From Hyphomicrobiales bacterium (GTDB lineage: Bacteria; Pseudomonadota; Alphaproteobacteria; Rhizobiales; Rhizobiaceae), in assembly GCA_900472575.1 (NCBI GenBank), contig UCIV01000021.1, positions 62,001 to 126,000 of the forward strand: a stretch of 64,000 bases of DNA. The letters are read 5' to 3'. Below are positions 43,941-53,947 of this stretch, in pieces (within the stretch, counting starts at the first letter, position 1; each line of letters opens with the position of its first letter). The position numbers and the translations under genes are program-made. The notes under the pieces were generated by a model that did not search any database, was not told the origin of the DNA, and was given only the letters and a program-made list of their open reading frames with translations.

Positions 43941-43966
43941 AAAAGCCCGGTTTCGACCGGGCTTTT
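43941..43966 (+). terminator. Terminator after the FadL-type gene
   Basis: AAAAGCCCGGT-TTCG-ACCGGGCTTTT, a stable hairpin with a UUCG loop, sits 20 bases past the stop. Confidence 0.88.
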
Positions 43967-44390
43967 GCTTGTCGCGGTTATGCGCTTGGCTGCTAAAATA
44001 CTGTGACGATTTCGCAACACTTTTTTGTGACGATCGCGGCGCGTTTCAAGGCTAGGACTTTTGTCCATTTCCCGCCACAAACGAGGCGCAGCGGTATGTA
44101 AGTAGAGAGCACGAACTGCGGGGGCGGAACGTGCGTGTTGGAGTATCATGGGCGGGTTTTCTGAAGATAAACGGGGCTTTGCTGGATTGGGCAAGCGGAT
44201 AGCGAATTCGTTTTCCGTTGCTGCCGCGATCTTGTTTAGGGGTCCAAGTCTTGCCGGAAATGGAACCTACAGTTTCTCTCGCCCATCGGGAGGCAGAATG
44301 TCGGGATCGTCTTGTCCTGATCTTCTGTCCGCACGGCCAATAATGCACGCTTCGGCTCCCTGCCGCGAGCGGGTCGAAAGAAACTGAACC
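43967..44390. other. Non-coding region upstream of exoR
   Basis: No gene with support was found. It must carry the exoR promoter. In related species ExoR represses its own gene through ChvI, so a ChvI site may be here, but I cannot identify one. A frame at 44148-44387 lacks a ribosome site and any family resemblance. Confidence 0.4.
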
Positions 44391-45185
44391 ATGCGGAAGT
44401 CTGGCACTGGATCCATGAGAGTATTGCTTCTTGGAATATCGCTGGCGGCATTCTGTGCCGGGAACGCTCTTGCCTTCGACATCAAGGCAGGTGTGTCGAA
44501 AGAATCTGGTCCTTTCGATCTCTTCAAGTTCGGCTTCAAGGCTTACAAGAACGGTCAGAAGGAAGATGCGGTCGAAGCCTATCGCTATGCTGCCGAAAAA
44601 GGTCATACCGGTTCACGCTGGGCGCTTGCCAACATGTATGCCTATGGCGATGGTGTGACCAAGGACGATTATACGGCCTTCAAGATCTATAACGAGATTG
44701 CAGCCCAAGGCGTCGAGCCGGGCTCCGAGGACACGGGCTTCTTCGTGAATGCGCTTCTGTCGCTTGCGAGCTATTACAGCCATGGCATTCCGGGCAGCCC
44801 GGTAAAGCCCGACCTTTATCAGGCGCGTCAGCTCTATTTCCAGGTAGCCTCCACCTTCGGTGTGGCCGAAGCGCAGTATCAGCTTGCCCGAATGATGCTG
44901 TCGGGTGAGGGCGGCGGCTCAAACATCCAGCAGGCCAAGAAGTGGCTCAATCAGGCCCGCAAGACCGGCCATGCCGGTGCCATGGCGGTATTCGGCAATA
45001 TCCTGTTCCAGGAAGGGCAGGCGGTTCGCGGGCTGGCATTCATGACGGCTGCACTGGACCGCTGCATCGCCAAGGATTGCGGCTGGATGGAGCAGCTTCA
45101 GGAACAGGCATTCTCGGTCGCCGACGAACGGGACCGCCGCGGTGCGGTCGCGCTGTCGCACCAGCTGGCAGATACCGACGACTGA
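44391..45185 (+). CDS. exoR: Exopolysaccharide regulator ExoR, Sel1-repeat periplasmic protein
   Basis: The product is 264 residues. A signal peptide ends near A-L-A-F-D (about 28-31), and Sel1-like repeats fill the mature part (for example G-S-R-W-A-L-A-N-M-Y-A-Y-G-D-G-V, about 78-93, and A-E-A-Q-Y-Q-L-A-R-M-M). It closely follows the ExoR pattern, including I-K-A-G-V-S-K-E-S-G-P-F-D-L-F-K-F-G. ExoR is a periplasmic inhibitor of the ChvG(ExoS)-ChvI two-component system controlling succinoglycan, motility and acid response; proteolysis of ExoR activates it. The start ATG at 44391 has a weak ribosome site; 44415 is an alternative. Confidence 0.93.
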   Translation: MRKSGTGSMRVLLLGISLAAFCAGNALAFDIKAGVSKESGPFDLFKFGFKAYKNGQKEDAVEAYRYAAEKGHTGSRWALANMYAYGDGVTKDDYTAFKIYNEIAAQGVEPGSEDTGFFVNALLSLASYYSHGIPGSPVKPDLYQARQLYFQVASTFGVAEAQYQLARMMLSGEGGGSNIQQAKKWLNQARKTGHAGAMAVFGNILFQEGQAVRGLAFMTAALDRCIAKDCGWMEQLQEQAFSVADERDRRGAVALSHQLADTDD

Positions 45186-45187
45186 CC

Positions 45188-45212
45188 CGAACCGCGCTTT
45201 AAAGCGCGTTCG
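45188..45212. terminator. Shared palindrome between exoR and xthA
   Basis: CGAACCGCGCTTTAAAGCGC is continued by GTTCG to make a near-perfect palindrome with a tight AT centre, between two convergent genes. It may serve both as terminator, though neither side has a long T run. Confidence 0.5.
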
Positions 45213-45232
45213 CGTCGCCCTGGCGTTGCAGA

Positions 45233-46039
45233 TCAGGCTGCGAAATCGAATATGCCGACCACCGGAACGTGGTCGGATGGCTTTTCCCACGCACGCACGT
45301 GTTGTTCGATCGAGGTTGCCTTCAGCCGGTCTGCTGCTTCCGGTGACAGCAGCAGGTGATCGATGCGGATGCCGTTGTTCTTCGGCCATGCGCCGGCTTG
45401 ATAATCCCAGAACGAATAGAGTTTGGTTGCGTCGGTCGTGGCGCGCACCGCGTCGATCAGGCCAAGATTTTCGAGCCTGCGGAAGGCCTCACGCGTCTGC
45501 GGCAGAAACAGTGCGTCTGTCGCCCACACGGCCGGATCGAAGCAGTCATGCGGTTCCGGAATGACATTATAGTCGCCGGCGAGGATCAGTGGCTCTTCCA
45601 GCGCAAGGCAGGCTTCCGCATGGCGGCGAAGCCTTTCCATCCAGGCGAGCTTGTAAGGGTATTTCACCGGATCATCGGCCGGATTTCCGTTCGGAAGATA
45701 GATCGACGCGACCCTTATAACGCCGCCGGCAATAGAGAACACGCATTCGATATAACGCGATTGCTCATCGAGAGTGCCATCCGGCCCTTCACCGCCGGGT
45801 AGACCGCGCATCACTTCGTCGGGCTTGATCTTCGACAGGATCGCGACGCCGTTAAAGCCCTTCTGGCCATGCGTTTCCACATGATAGCCGAGCGCTTCGA
45901 TCTCGAGCCGCGGAAAGCCCTCATCGACCGATTTGATCTCCTGAAGGCATACGATATCCGGTGACGAATCGGCGAGCCACTGGCGCAGATTGTCGATCCG
46001 CGCCTTGACGCCGTTGATGTTCCAGGTCGCGATCTTCAT
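45233..46039 (-). CDS. xthA: Exodeoxyribonuclease III
   Basis: This 268-residue enzyme cleaves at abasic sites and degrades 3' ends during base excision repair. The family motifs are M-K-I-A-T-W-N-I-N-G-V (1-11), L-Q-E-I-K-S near 34-39, G-D-Y-N-V-I-P near 150-156, R-I-D-H-L-L-L-S near 225 and S-D-H-V-P-V near 255. The first bases are upstream of erpA by about 95 bases, on the same strand, so both may be expressed together or separately. Confidence 0.95.
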   Translation of the reverse strand: MKIATWNINGVKARIDNLRQWLADSSPDIVCLQEIKSVDEGFPRLEIEALGYHVETHGQKGFNGVAILSKIKPDEVMRGLPGGEGPDGTLDEQSRYIECVFSIAGGVIRVASIYLPNGNPADDPVKYPYKLAWMERLRRHAEACLALEEPLILAGDYNVIPEPHDCFDPAVWATDALFLPQTREAFRRLENLGLIDAVRATTDATKLYSFWDYQAGAWPKNNGIRIDHLLLSPEAADRLKATSIEQHVRAWEKPSDHVPVVGIFDFAA

Positions 46040-46133
46040 GCGTCATCCACTTCATGTTCCTGATCGTCCCTTTTAGACGATCAGGCGCAGGAAGGAAGCC
46101 GGGTTGGATTGAAATGCCGGCCAGAAAAAAGGA

Positions 46134-46463
46134 TCAGATGGAGAAGCTGGTACCGCAGCCGCAACTGGCAACCGCGTTCGGGTTCTTGATCTGGAATGAC
46201 TGCCCGAGCAGGTTGTCGACGAAATCGATCTCGGATCCGGCCATGTAAATCAACGACATGCTGTCGATCAGAACCTTGGCATTGCCGTTTTCTATGACGA
46301 TGTCGTCTGCCTCCGGCGCCTCGGCCAGATCGAACTTGTAGGAAAAGCCGGAACAGCCGCCGCCTTCGACGGAGACGCGCAGTGCCTGCTTGCCGCTATC
46401 TGCCGAGACAATCTGGGAGATCCGCTTTGCCGCGGCATCGGAGAGGGTTACATTTTCAGTCAT
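46134..46463 (-). CDS. erpA: Iron-sulfur cluster insertion protein ErpA
   Basis: The 109-residue A-type carrier delivers iron-sulfur clusters to target enzymes. The three cluster-binding cysteines are present: G-G-G-C-S-G-F near 35-41 and S-C-G-C-G-T near 100-105. Its place beside dgt and xthA is the usual alphaproteobacterial one. It is divergent from dgt, with 169 bases between the starts. Confidence 0.92.
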   Translation of the reverse strand: MTENVTLSDAAAKRISQIVSADSGKQALRVSVEGGGCSGFSYKFDLAEAPEADDIVIENGNAKVLIDSMSLIYMAGSEIDFVDNLLGQSFQIKNPNAVASCGCGTSFSI

Positions 46464-46632
46464 TTCGTGTCTCCTGCCGGGGTAAAGGCCCGGTGAGCTG
46501 CAGGTCGTGCCTGAACAACTCGAAGATTATTGTCACCGGCTTTGCGCACGGTCTCACTATAGGTATGAAGACGTGAACGGCACGTCAATGGGCCGGGTGG
46601 AACGGAATTGCAATGGAAATGCAGGTGAAGGC

Positions 46633-47850
46633 ATGACGATCGATACCAGGACGCTCGGTTTCGGTAGCGGCGAGCGGGCGGTTTATGCATCGGACCCTTG
46701 GAACTCCCGGGGGCGGATGTTTGCCGAAGATGGCAGTCTGACGCGCTCGGAGTTCCAGCGTGACCGCGACCGCATCGTCCACACCACCGCCTTTCGTCGC
46801 CTCAAGCACAAGACACAGGTCTTCATTAGCCCCGATGGCGATCACTATCGCACCCGTCTCACTCACACGATCGAAGTCGCCCAGATCGCCCGCGCACTGG
46901 CGCGCGCCTTGAAGCTCGACGAGGACCTGGCTGAAGGCGTCGCACTTGTCCACGATTTCGGCCACACGCCGTTCGGCCATACGGGGGAGGACGCCCTCGA
47001 CGAGGTGATGAAACCTTTCGGCGGCTTTGATCACAACGCCCAATCGCTGCGAATCGTGACCAAGCTGGAACGCCGGTATGCGGAATTCGACGGCATCAAC
47101 CTGACCTGGGAAAGTCTTGAAGGTCTGGTCAAGCATAATGGTCCGCTGATGACAGCAGGCGGCGAAGGGCTGGACGGGCCTGTGCCGCAACCGATCCGCG
47201 ATTATTGCGAACTCCACGATCTCGAACTGGCGAGTTTCGCCAGCCTTGAGGCTCAGGTCGCTGCGATCTCGGACGATATCGCCTATAATACTCATGATAT
47301 AGATGACGGCCTGCGCTCTGGCCTGCTGACCTTCGAGATGCTGGAAGATGTGCCGTTTCTGTCCGGTCTGATGCGGCAGGTGAGGGCAAAATATCCACAT
47401 CTTGAGCCGAGCCGCTTCGCCTATGAGGTGACGCGCCGGCAGATCACCCATATGGTCGAGGACGTGATCGGTGTGGCGCAGGCCAATCTGGCCGATATCC
47501 GCCCGCAAAGTGCTGCCGATGTGCGGGCGGCGGGCCGGGTGATCGCAACCTTCTCGCCCGAAATGGCGCAGACGGATCAGCTGATCAAGAAGCTGCTGTT
47601 TGCCCGCATCTATCGCCATCCGGAGATTATGCGCATCCGTGCTGGCGCTTCCAAGATCGTCACCGATCTCTTCGAGGCCTACATGAATGACCCGACCTTG
47701 ATGCGCAGCCACTATTGGGTGGATCATATTTCCGGGTTGAAAGAGGCCGCCAAGGCCCGTCACGTTTCCGATTATCTGGCCGGAATGACCGACACCTATG
47801 CCGTCCGCGTACATGGAGAGCTGTTTGACCAGACTCCCGATTTGCGCTAG
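46633..47850 (+). CDS. dgt: Deoxyguanosinetriphosphate triphosphohydrolase-like protein
   Basis: The protein has 405 residues from the ATG at 46633; a longer frame from 46507 has no conserved residues. The HD phosphohydrolase centre is clear: R-L-T-H-T-I-E-V near 66-73, [11 protein letters not shown] near 98-108, and the D-D-I-A-Y-N-T-H-D metal aspartate near 205. It hydrolyses deoxynucleoside triphosphates to nucleosides and triphosphate. It precedes argS with 63 bases between. Confidence 0.93.
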   Translation: MTIDTRTLGFGSGERAVYASDPWNSRGRMFAEDGSLTRSEFQRDRDRIVHTTAFRRLKHKTQVFISPDGDHYRTRLTHTIEVAQIARALARALKLDEDLAEGVALVHDFGHTPFGHTGEDALDEVMKPFGGFDHNAQSLRIVTKLERRYAEFDGINLTWESLEGLVKHNGPLMTAGGEGLDGPVPQPIRDYCELHDLELASFASLEAQVAAISDDIAYNTHDIDDGLRSGLLTFEMLEDVPFLSGLMRQVRAKYPHLEPSRFAYEVTRRQITHMVEDVIGVAQANLADIRPQSAADVRAAGRVIATFSPEMAQTDQLIKKLLFARIYRHPEIMRIRAGASKIVTDLFEAYMNDPTLMRSHYWVDHISGLKEAAKARHVSDYLAGMTDTYAVRVHGELFDQTPDLR

Positions 47851-47913
47851 GCCGACCTCCAAACACCACCGGCTTTACAAAAGCCCGCTTCGCATTACGC
47901 GTGGATACGAGAC

Positions 47914-49671
47914 ATGAATCTTTTTGCTGACTTCGATAATAGAATTAAGAACGCGCTGGAAACAATTGATATTATCAAGGAAAAGCGCAGTGAAGTCGAT
48001 TTCGGACGACTAACTGTCGAGCCGCCGCGTGACCAGAGCCACGGCGATGTGGCGACCAACGCAGCTATGGTCCTGGCAAAGCCGCTCGGCACCAATCCGC
48101 GCGCGCTTGCCGACCTGATTTCGGCAGCATTGCGCAATGATCCCGACGTCAGCGAAGTTTCTGTGGCCGGCCCCGGCTTTATCAATATCCGCCTTTCGAC
48201 CGGCTACTGGCAGCGTATCCTTGGCTCGATAATCGAAGCCGGAACCGATTATGGTCGCTCGACTTTCGGTTCAGGCAAGAAGACCAATGTCGAATACGTC
48301 TCGGCCAACCCTACCGGGCCTATGCATGTCGGCCATTGCCGTGGTGCGGTGGTTGGCGACGCTTTGGCCAACCTCCTGTCCTTTGCCGGCTACGATGTCG
48401 TCAAGGAATATTACATCAACGATGCGGGCGGCCAGATCGACGTGCTCGCCCGTTCCGTTTTCCTGCGTTACCGCGAGGCGTTGGGCGAGGATATCGGCGA
48501 TATCCCGGCCGGCCTGTATCCGGGCGACTATCTCGTTCCCGTCGGCAAGGAACTTGCTGCAGAGTTCGGCCCGCGGCTGCACAACATGCCGGAAGAAGAA
48601 TGGCTTCCGCTCGTCAAGGATCGTGCGGTTGACGCGATGATGGTGATGATCCGCGAGGATCTTGAGGCTCTGAACGTCCACCATGACGTCTTCTTCTCCG
48701 AGCGCACGCTGCATGCCGAAGGCGCCAAGCTGATCCGCGCGGCGATCAACGACCTTACCTTCAAGGGCCATGTCTACAAGGGCAAGCTGCCGCCGCCGAA
48801 AGGCCAGTTGCCGGAAGACTGGGAGGATCGAGATCAGACGCTGTTCCGCTCGACCGAAGTTGGGGATGATATTGACCGGCCGCTGATCAAGTCCGATGGC
48901 GCTTACACCTATTTCGCCGCCGACGTCGCCTACTTCAAGGAGAAGTACGACCGCGGCTTCGACGAGATGATCTATGTGCTCGGCGCCGACCATGGCGGCT
49001 ATGTGAAGCGGCTCGAGGCGGTCGCCCGTGCCGTATCCGACGGCAAGGCGAAGTTGACCGTGCTTCTGTGCCAGCTGGTCAAGCTTTATCGCGATGGCGA
49101 GCCGGTCAAGATGTCGAAACGCTCCGGCGATTTCGTCACATTGCGCGAAGTCGTCGATGAGGTCGGTCGTGATTCGGTTCGTTTCATGATGCTTTACCGC
49201 AAGAATTCCGAGCCTCTGGACTTCGATTTCGCAAAAGTTACTGAACAGTCGAAGGATAACCCGGTCTTTTATGTCCAGTATGCACATGCGCGCTGCATGT
49301 CTGTATTCCGGCAAGCTAAGGATGCGTTTCCGGGTCTTGATATCGATTCGCTCGATCTGGCCTCGACCGTCGGTGAAATAACGGATCCGAACGAGTTGCA
49401 GCTGGTTGGAAAGCTCGCCGAATACCCGCGAATCGTCGAAAGCGCAGCGCTTTCGCAAGAGCCGCATCGCATAGCGTTTTACCTCTATGATCTGGCCAGC
49501 TTCTTCCATGCGCACTGGAATAAAGGTAAGGAACAACCTGAATTACGTTTTGTTAACGATAAAAACCGAGAATTGAGCATCGCCAGACTTGGGCTGGTGC
49601 GTGCAGTCGCTTCCGTATTGAGGTCTGGCCTCACAATTACGGGTACGGCTGCGCCGGAGGAGATGCGCTAA
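47914..49671 (+). CDS. argS: Arginyl-tRNA synthetase
   Basis: This 585-residue class I synthetase has an Add1-like N-terminus (1-110), the HIGH-type P-T-G-P-M-H-V-G-H near 131-139, a K-M-S-K-R-S-G-D loop near 398-405 and a DALR anticodon domain at the end. It charges tRNA-Arg. It is followed after 65 bases by the SPOR gene, a common alphaproteobacterial arrangement. Confidence 0.97.
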   Translation: MNLFADFDNRIKNALETIDIIKEKRSEVDFGRLTVEPPRDQSHGDVATNAAMVLAKPLGTNPRALADLISAALRNDPDVSEVSVAGPGFINIRLSTGYWQRILGSIIEAGTDYGRSTFGSGKKTNVEYVSANPTGPMHVGHCRGAVVGDALANLLSFAGYDVVKEYYINDAGGQIDVLARSVFLRYREALGEDIGDIPAGLYPGDYLVPVGKELAAEFGPRLHNMPEEEWLPLVKDRAVDAMMVMIREDLEALNVHHDVFFSERTLHAEGAKLIRAAINDLTFKGHVYKGKLPPPKGQLPEDWEDRDQTLFRSTEVGDDIDRPLIKSDGAYTYFAADVAYFKEKYDRGFDEMIYVLGADHGGYVKRLEAVARAVSDGKAKLTVLLCQLVKLYRDGEPVKMSKRSGDFVTLREVVDEVGRDSVRFMMLYRKNSEPLDFDFAKVTEQSKDNPVFYVQYAHARCMSVFRQAKDAFPGLDIDSLDLASTVGEITDPNELQLVGKLAEYPRIVESAALSQEPHRIAFYLYDLASFFHAHWNKGKEQPELRFVNDKNRELSIARLGLVRAVASVLRSGLTITGTAAPEEMR

Positions 49672-49736
49672 AAACGCCCTCATTTGCCCATATTGCTCTG
49701 GCAGAAGCGTAGTAATGTAGGTGAGTGGACGACGTC

Positions 49737-52733
49737 ATGGCGGATAATAACCTTGCGCGTAGCCGGAATGATGTGCCGGAATTTTTTGCTGATGGTGATC
49801 CGTTGGCTGAACTGGCGCGGATCGTCGGTTATGAGGATCGGGTTGTTGCAAACCCGGCTCCTCCTGTTGCCGAGCCCGTAGCGGCAAGGCGGACCGATCC
49901 GGTCTTCAACCTTGAAGATGAGCTTCTCCGCGAGTTCGAGCGTTACGATGCGCCTCGGCTCGATCCTGTCGATGATCTGGTCGTTGCAGAGCCTTCGATC
50001 GCTGCAATGGATGATGTTTCCGTCGAGCCTGCGTTCGAAGGCAACCGGTTTGTTTCCGGTCTCGATCAGGCGACAGGCGAAGATCGGGCGCGGGCTGAAG
50101 GCGATCCGCTGGAGCCGTGGGCTTCAGACGACATTTCGCATGATGCCGTGGCTTCGAACGATGAAGCTTCAGCTTACGAAGCAGAGTTTGTCGATGGCGG
50201 CGATCGCGGAGTTGCCAATAACGCTTACGTAGAAAGCCTTCCGGAACCCCTACCTACAGAGCCTGAAGAGGCCGGCTCGTGGCGTGTGCCGAATGAGGCT
50301 GTCGATGCAGTTCCGGCGTATCAAGTCGCTTCGTTGGCGGATCAGGATCTGTCATTCGACGAATTCGATCTGGCCGCGGAATTGGAAACGTCCTTCGTTT
50401 CCACGCCGGTTGTCGCCCCCGTTGTTGCGACTCAGCCCCTGTCTGTGGAGGCTCAGTCGCCGCCGATGGATGCGAAACGTAAAGGGGCAGGATATACGCC
50501 AAGCTTCCGCATGCCTCTTGCAAACTTCCAGTCAGGTGCAGGCGTGGCGTCCCACCAGCGGACAGAGGCCAAAGTCGAGCTGCAGGCTGCTCCGTCAAAG
50601 ATTGAACCGGTTTCTTTCGATGGATGGAATGTTGCCGCGCCGGTGTCGGTTGCGGTTTCTGCCCCTGTCATCTCGGATTTGCCAATCCCCGCGATGGATA
50701 TTCCCCTTGCTGGCCCGGCTGAGCCGATTGCCGCCAAGGTTGTCGCACCTGTAGGGGAGGTCGCGCCGGATCTGCCGAAAGATCAGTTCGCTGATCTGGA
50801 TGCCCTTCTTTCAGGCGTTGATCATTATTCGGTCTCCTCGCGCACTGTGGCTCCGGTCGTTGAGACCGTGCAGGTTTCTGTCGACAGCGAACTCCTGTCG
50901 CTAGCTCCCGCGCAGCCGCAGGTATACGCAGCCCCCACTGCGCCATCTGTTCCATCCGAATCGGTCGACGAAGCCTCCGATCCCTTTGCCGATCTGGATT
51001 TCGAGTTGGCGCTTGACGCTCTGGAACTCGACCTAACGGATATGGTGGTCGAGGAGAATAGCAAGGTTGTTGCTCCAGTCGTTGCCTCTGTCGACCCCAA
51101 CGTCTCCGCTCCTGCCACGGTTGCTCCCGTCGCACAGCCTGCTCCGGCGCCGGTCGCCTCTCCGGCTGTTGCAGCGCCCGTCTATGCTGCGGCCCCGGTA
51201 TATTCCGCTGCGCCGGCATTCGACCTGGAGCCTGAAGACGACGTGCCGTTCGATCCGGCTCTGCTTTCCGAACCTGAAGAACAGCCGGAAGCGATTGCAG
51301 AACTCGATGTGCCGACCCTTCCTGTAGAGGAGAAGGAAGAGCAGCCTGCTTATCGGAACGATTTCGATCTCGATATCGACGCGGAACTCGCCTCTCTTCT
51401 GGAGGCACCTGAGACTGCGGCATCGCTCCAGCGCGGAAGTGTCCAACCGCAGCTCGCGGCTGTTGCTTCAGCACCGGCTGCTCAGAAATCCGTTTACGCG
51501 GATCTGGATGATTTCGAGCGGGCCCTCGAAGAGGATTTCCGTCGCAGTCTTGCAACCCCGCTTACCGCCAATGAAAGTTATGCTCAGGCCGAAGACTATG
51601 AGCAGAATGTCGATGACGTCGAACAGCGTGGATCTTCGCGACGTTGGATTGCTCCTCTCGTTGCCGTTGGTCTTGTCGCCGTTTGCGGCGCGGGTGCCTT
51701 TGCATGGTTTGGAAACTCCACGTCCGGTCTTGGCGGAAATGGTGAGCCGATGGTGATCGCTGCCGACAGCGAGCCGGTCAAGATTGCGCCGGCGAACCCG
51801 GGCGGCAAGACCGTGCCCAACCAGGACAAGGCCGTTTACGACCGCGTCGCCGGTGCAGGATCGGAAACTCCCAAGCAGCAGCAGCTGATTTCGAGCAGCG
51901 AAGAACCGGTTGACGTCGTCCAGAAGACTCTGATGCCGGATACCCTTCCGCTTGAAGGGGAAAACGACGTGCAGATGACCGACGTAGCAGAGACCGAGGA
52001 TCCACGTCTTCTGCCGCAGGATCAGCAGCAGGCCGGTGAACAGCAGGCCGTCACGGTTATGCCGCGCAAGGTCAAGACAATGATCGTTCGCGCCGACGGC
52101 AAGCTGGTCGAGCAGGAAGTCGAACCTGCCACTACGGCAAAAATCGCTGCGGCTCCGGTTCGGGCTGATGCTCCGGCACAGCAGACGGCTGCAGCCTTCC
52201 CGACCGCCGCCCCGGCTCTTGCCGCACCTTCGACAGGTATCGTTCCGGTCTCGGCCTCAGCCGATACTGTATCGACCATGCCGGTCGCCGCCCAGGCTCC
52301 GGCATCGATTGAGCAACTGGCGGATACCGCGCCGGCTGCCGCCGTTCGGGCTCCTGTTCCGACCACTCGTCCGTCGACTCAACCTGCCAATGTCGTCGCC
52401 AGTGTCAGTGATCAGGGCAATGTTCGCACCGCAGCACCTGCCGCCGCCGCTCCGGCTGCGCAGAATACGCAGGTGGCTTCGCTTGGCGAAGGTGGATACG
52501 TGATCCAGATTGCTTCACTGCCGTCCCAGGCCGATGCGCAGAAGTCCTACCAGAGCCTTTCGAATAAGTTCGGCAGTGTGATTGGTGGACGTGGCGTCGA
52601 TATCAAGGCTGCCGAAGTTGCCGGCAAGGGGACTTTCTACCGCGTCCGTATCCCGGCCGGTAGCAAGGAGCAGGCTGTCGCACTCTGCGAAAAATATCGC
52701 TCGGCCGGCGGCAGCTGCCTTGTGGCGCGATAA
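49737..52733 (+). CDS. Large SPOR-domain membrane protein
   Basis: The 998-residue protein has a cytoplasmic N-terminal part (about 1-640) that is proline-, alanine- and valine-rich and acidic, with repeated A-P-V-type stretches, then a transmembrane helix (about 643-665, P-L-V-A-V-G-L-V-A-V-C-G-A-G-A-F), a periplasmic linker and a C-terminal SPOR domain (about 915-998, Y-V-I-Q-I-A-S-L then Y-R-V-R-I). SPOR binds glycan strands lacking stem peptides at the septum, so a role in division, FtsN-like, is expected. The length is unusually large. The ATG at 49737 was chosen over a GTG at 49725. Confidence 0.88.
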   Translation: MADNNLARSRNDVPEFFADGDPLAELARIVGYEDRVVANPAPPVAEPVAARRTDPVFNLEDELLREFERYDAPRLDPVDDLVVAEPSIAAMDDVSVEPAFEGNRFVSGLDQATGEDRARAEGDPLEPWASDDISHDAVASNDEASAYEAEFVDGGDRGVANNAYVESLPEPLPTEPEEAGSWRVPNEAVDAVPAYQVASLADQDLSFDEFDLAAELETSFVSTPVVAPVVATQPLSVEAQSPPMDAKRKGAGYTPSFRMPLANFQSGAGVASHQRTEAKVELQAAPSKIEPVSFDGWNVAAPVSVAVSAPVISDLPIPAMDIPLAGPAEPIAAKVVAPVGEVAPDLPKDQFADLDALLSGVDHYSVSSRTVAPVVETVQVSVDSELLSLAPAQPQVYAAPTAPSVPSESVDEASDPFADLDFELALDALELDLTDMVVEENSKVVAPVVASVDPNVSAPATVAPVAQPAPAPVASPAVAAPVYAAAPVYSAAPAFDLEPEDDVPFDPALLSEPEEQPEAIAELDVPTLPVEEKEEQPAYRNDFDLDIDAELASLLEAPETAASLQRGSVQPQLAAVASAPAAQKSVYADLDDFERALEEDFRRSLATPLTANESYAQAEDYEQNVDDVEQRGSSRRWIAPLVAVGLVAVCGAGAFAWFGNSTSGLGGNGEPMVIAADSEPVKIAPANPGGKTVPNQDKAVYDRVAGAGSETPKQQQLISSSEEPVDVVQKTLMPDTLPLEGENDVQMTDVAETEDPRLLPQDQQQAGEQQAVTVMPRKVKTMIVRADGKLVEQEVEPATTAKIAAAPVRADAPAQQTAAAFPTAAPALAAPSTGIVPVSASADTVSTMPVAAQAPASIEQLADTAPAAAVRAPVPTTRPSTQPANVVASVSDQGNVRTAAPAAAAPAAQNTQVASLGEGGYVIQIASLPSQADAQKSYQSLSNKFGSVIGGRGVDIKAAEVAGKGTFYRVRIPAGSKEQAVALCEKYRSAGGSCLVAR

Positions 52734-52754
52734 GACTTGATTCAGCCGAAACAG

Positions 52755-52778
52755 ACGGGGCGCGCGGCGCCCCGTTTT
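52755..52778 (+). terminator. Terminator after the SPOR gene
   Basis: ACGGGGCGC-GCG-GCGCCCCGT is followed by TTT, 22 bases past the stop and before nagZ. Confidence 0.78.
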
Positions 52779-52861
52779 CGTTAGGGCAATTCCAGCAAAA
52801 TTGAAAAAAAAACGGTTTTGCGTCCGGAAATGCTCCAGATCATCACAGCGGGTAGTTTGAT

Positions 52862-53878
52862 ATGAGTGTTTCGAAATCCATGATTCTCGGCGCCGGCGGC
52901 GCGACTTTGACTGCCGACGAAATCTCGCTCTATCGTGATGAGCGGCCCTGGGGGTTCATTCTCTTCGCCCGCAACTGCATCGAACTTCCTCAGATTGCCG
53001 ATCTCGTTGCCGCCATGCGTGACGCAGTCGGCAGGCCTGATGCACCGGTTCTGATTGACCAGGAAGGTGGCCGTGTGCAGCGTATCCGTCCGCCGATGAT
53101 CGAGCGTTATCCTTCGGCCACGGCTCTGGGTGAAATCTATCGGCAGGACAGAGAAAAGGGCCTGCGCGCTGCTTGGCTGATGTCGCGCCTGCATGCCTTC
53201 GACCTCATGAAGCTCGGCGTGACCGTCGATTGCCTCCCCGTCCTCGATGTTCCTGTCGAGGGGGCGAGCAATGTCATCGGTGATCGCGCCTATGGGTTCG
53301 ATCCGCAAACGGTAGCATCAATGGGCAAGGCAGCAGCCGAAGGGCTGAAGGCGGGTGGCATGCTTCCGATCATGAAGCATATGCCGGGCCACGGCCGAGG
53401 TATGGCCGATTCTCATCATGAACTGCCGGTCGTCACCGCTTCGCGCGCCGAACTCGAAGGTCATGACTTCGTACCCTTCGTCGCGATGAAGGACGAGTTG
53501 ATGGCGATGAGCGCACATATCGTCTTCACCGCCTATGACGATCGCGATCCGGCAACGATTTCGCCGGTGGTGATCGAAGATGTCATTCGCGGTCATATCG
53601 GCTTTGACGGCCTGCTGGTCTCGGACGACACATCGATGAACGCCCTGAAAGGCACGATCGGCGAACGTGCCGCACGAATCATGGGGGGAGGTTGCGATAT
53701 TGTCTTGCATTGCAATGGCCTCATGGACGAAATGAAAGCGGTAGTGAAGGAAGTTGTGCCTTTGTCGGGTAAGGCTTTGCAGCGCGCCGAGGCCGTCGAG
53801 CGCGGCTTTGCAGCTCCCGATGCGTCCGACGAACAGGCGCTGCGTGCAGAATTTCACGAAATGATGGCGGTCGCCTGA
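52862..53878 (+). CDS. nagZ: Beta-N-acetylhexosaminidase NagZ
   Basis: This 338-residue cytosolic GH3 enzyme removes N-acetylglucosamine from anhydromuropeptides in wall recycling. The motifs are L-I-D-Q-E-G-G-R-V-Q-R near 61-71, K-H-M-P-G-H-G-R (near 172-179, the flexible loop holding the general acid histidine), and the nucleophile aspartate in V-S-D-D-T-S-M. It lies between the SPOR gene and scpA. Confidence 0.94.
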   Translation: MSVSKSMILGAGGATLTADEISLYRDERPWGFILFARNCIELPQIADLVAAMRDAVGRPDAPVLIDQEGGRVQRIRPPMIERYPSATALGEIYRQDREKGLRAAWLMSRLHAFDLMKLGVTVDCLPVLDVPVEGASNVIGDRAYGFDPQTVASMGKAAAEGLKAGGMLPIMKHMPGHGRGMADSHHELPVVTASRAELEGHDFVPFVAMKDELMAMSAHIVFTAYDDRDPATISPVVIEDVIRGHIGFDGLLVSDDTSMNALKGTIGERAARIMGGGCDIVLHCNGLMDEMKAVVKEVVPLSGKALQRAEAVERGFAAPDASDEQALRAEFHEMMAVA

Positions 53879-53947
53879 CGAGGTAGGGCTGCCGAACGAG
53901 AGAGGTGAACTGGTTTGGCGGGGAATTCGGGGCAGGGCGCCATTCCA

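Noticed and set aside
44148..44387. 79-residue frame before exoR
   Set aside because: No ribosome site or domain; it ends four bases before the exoR start.
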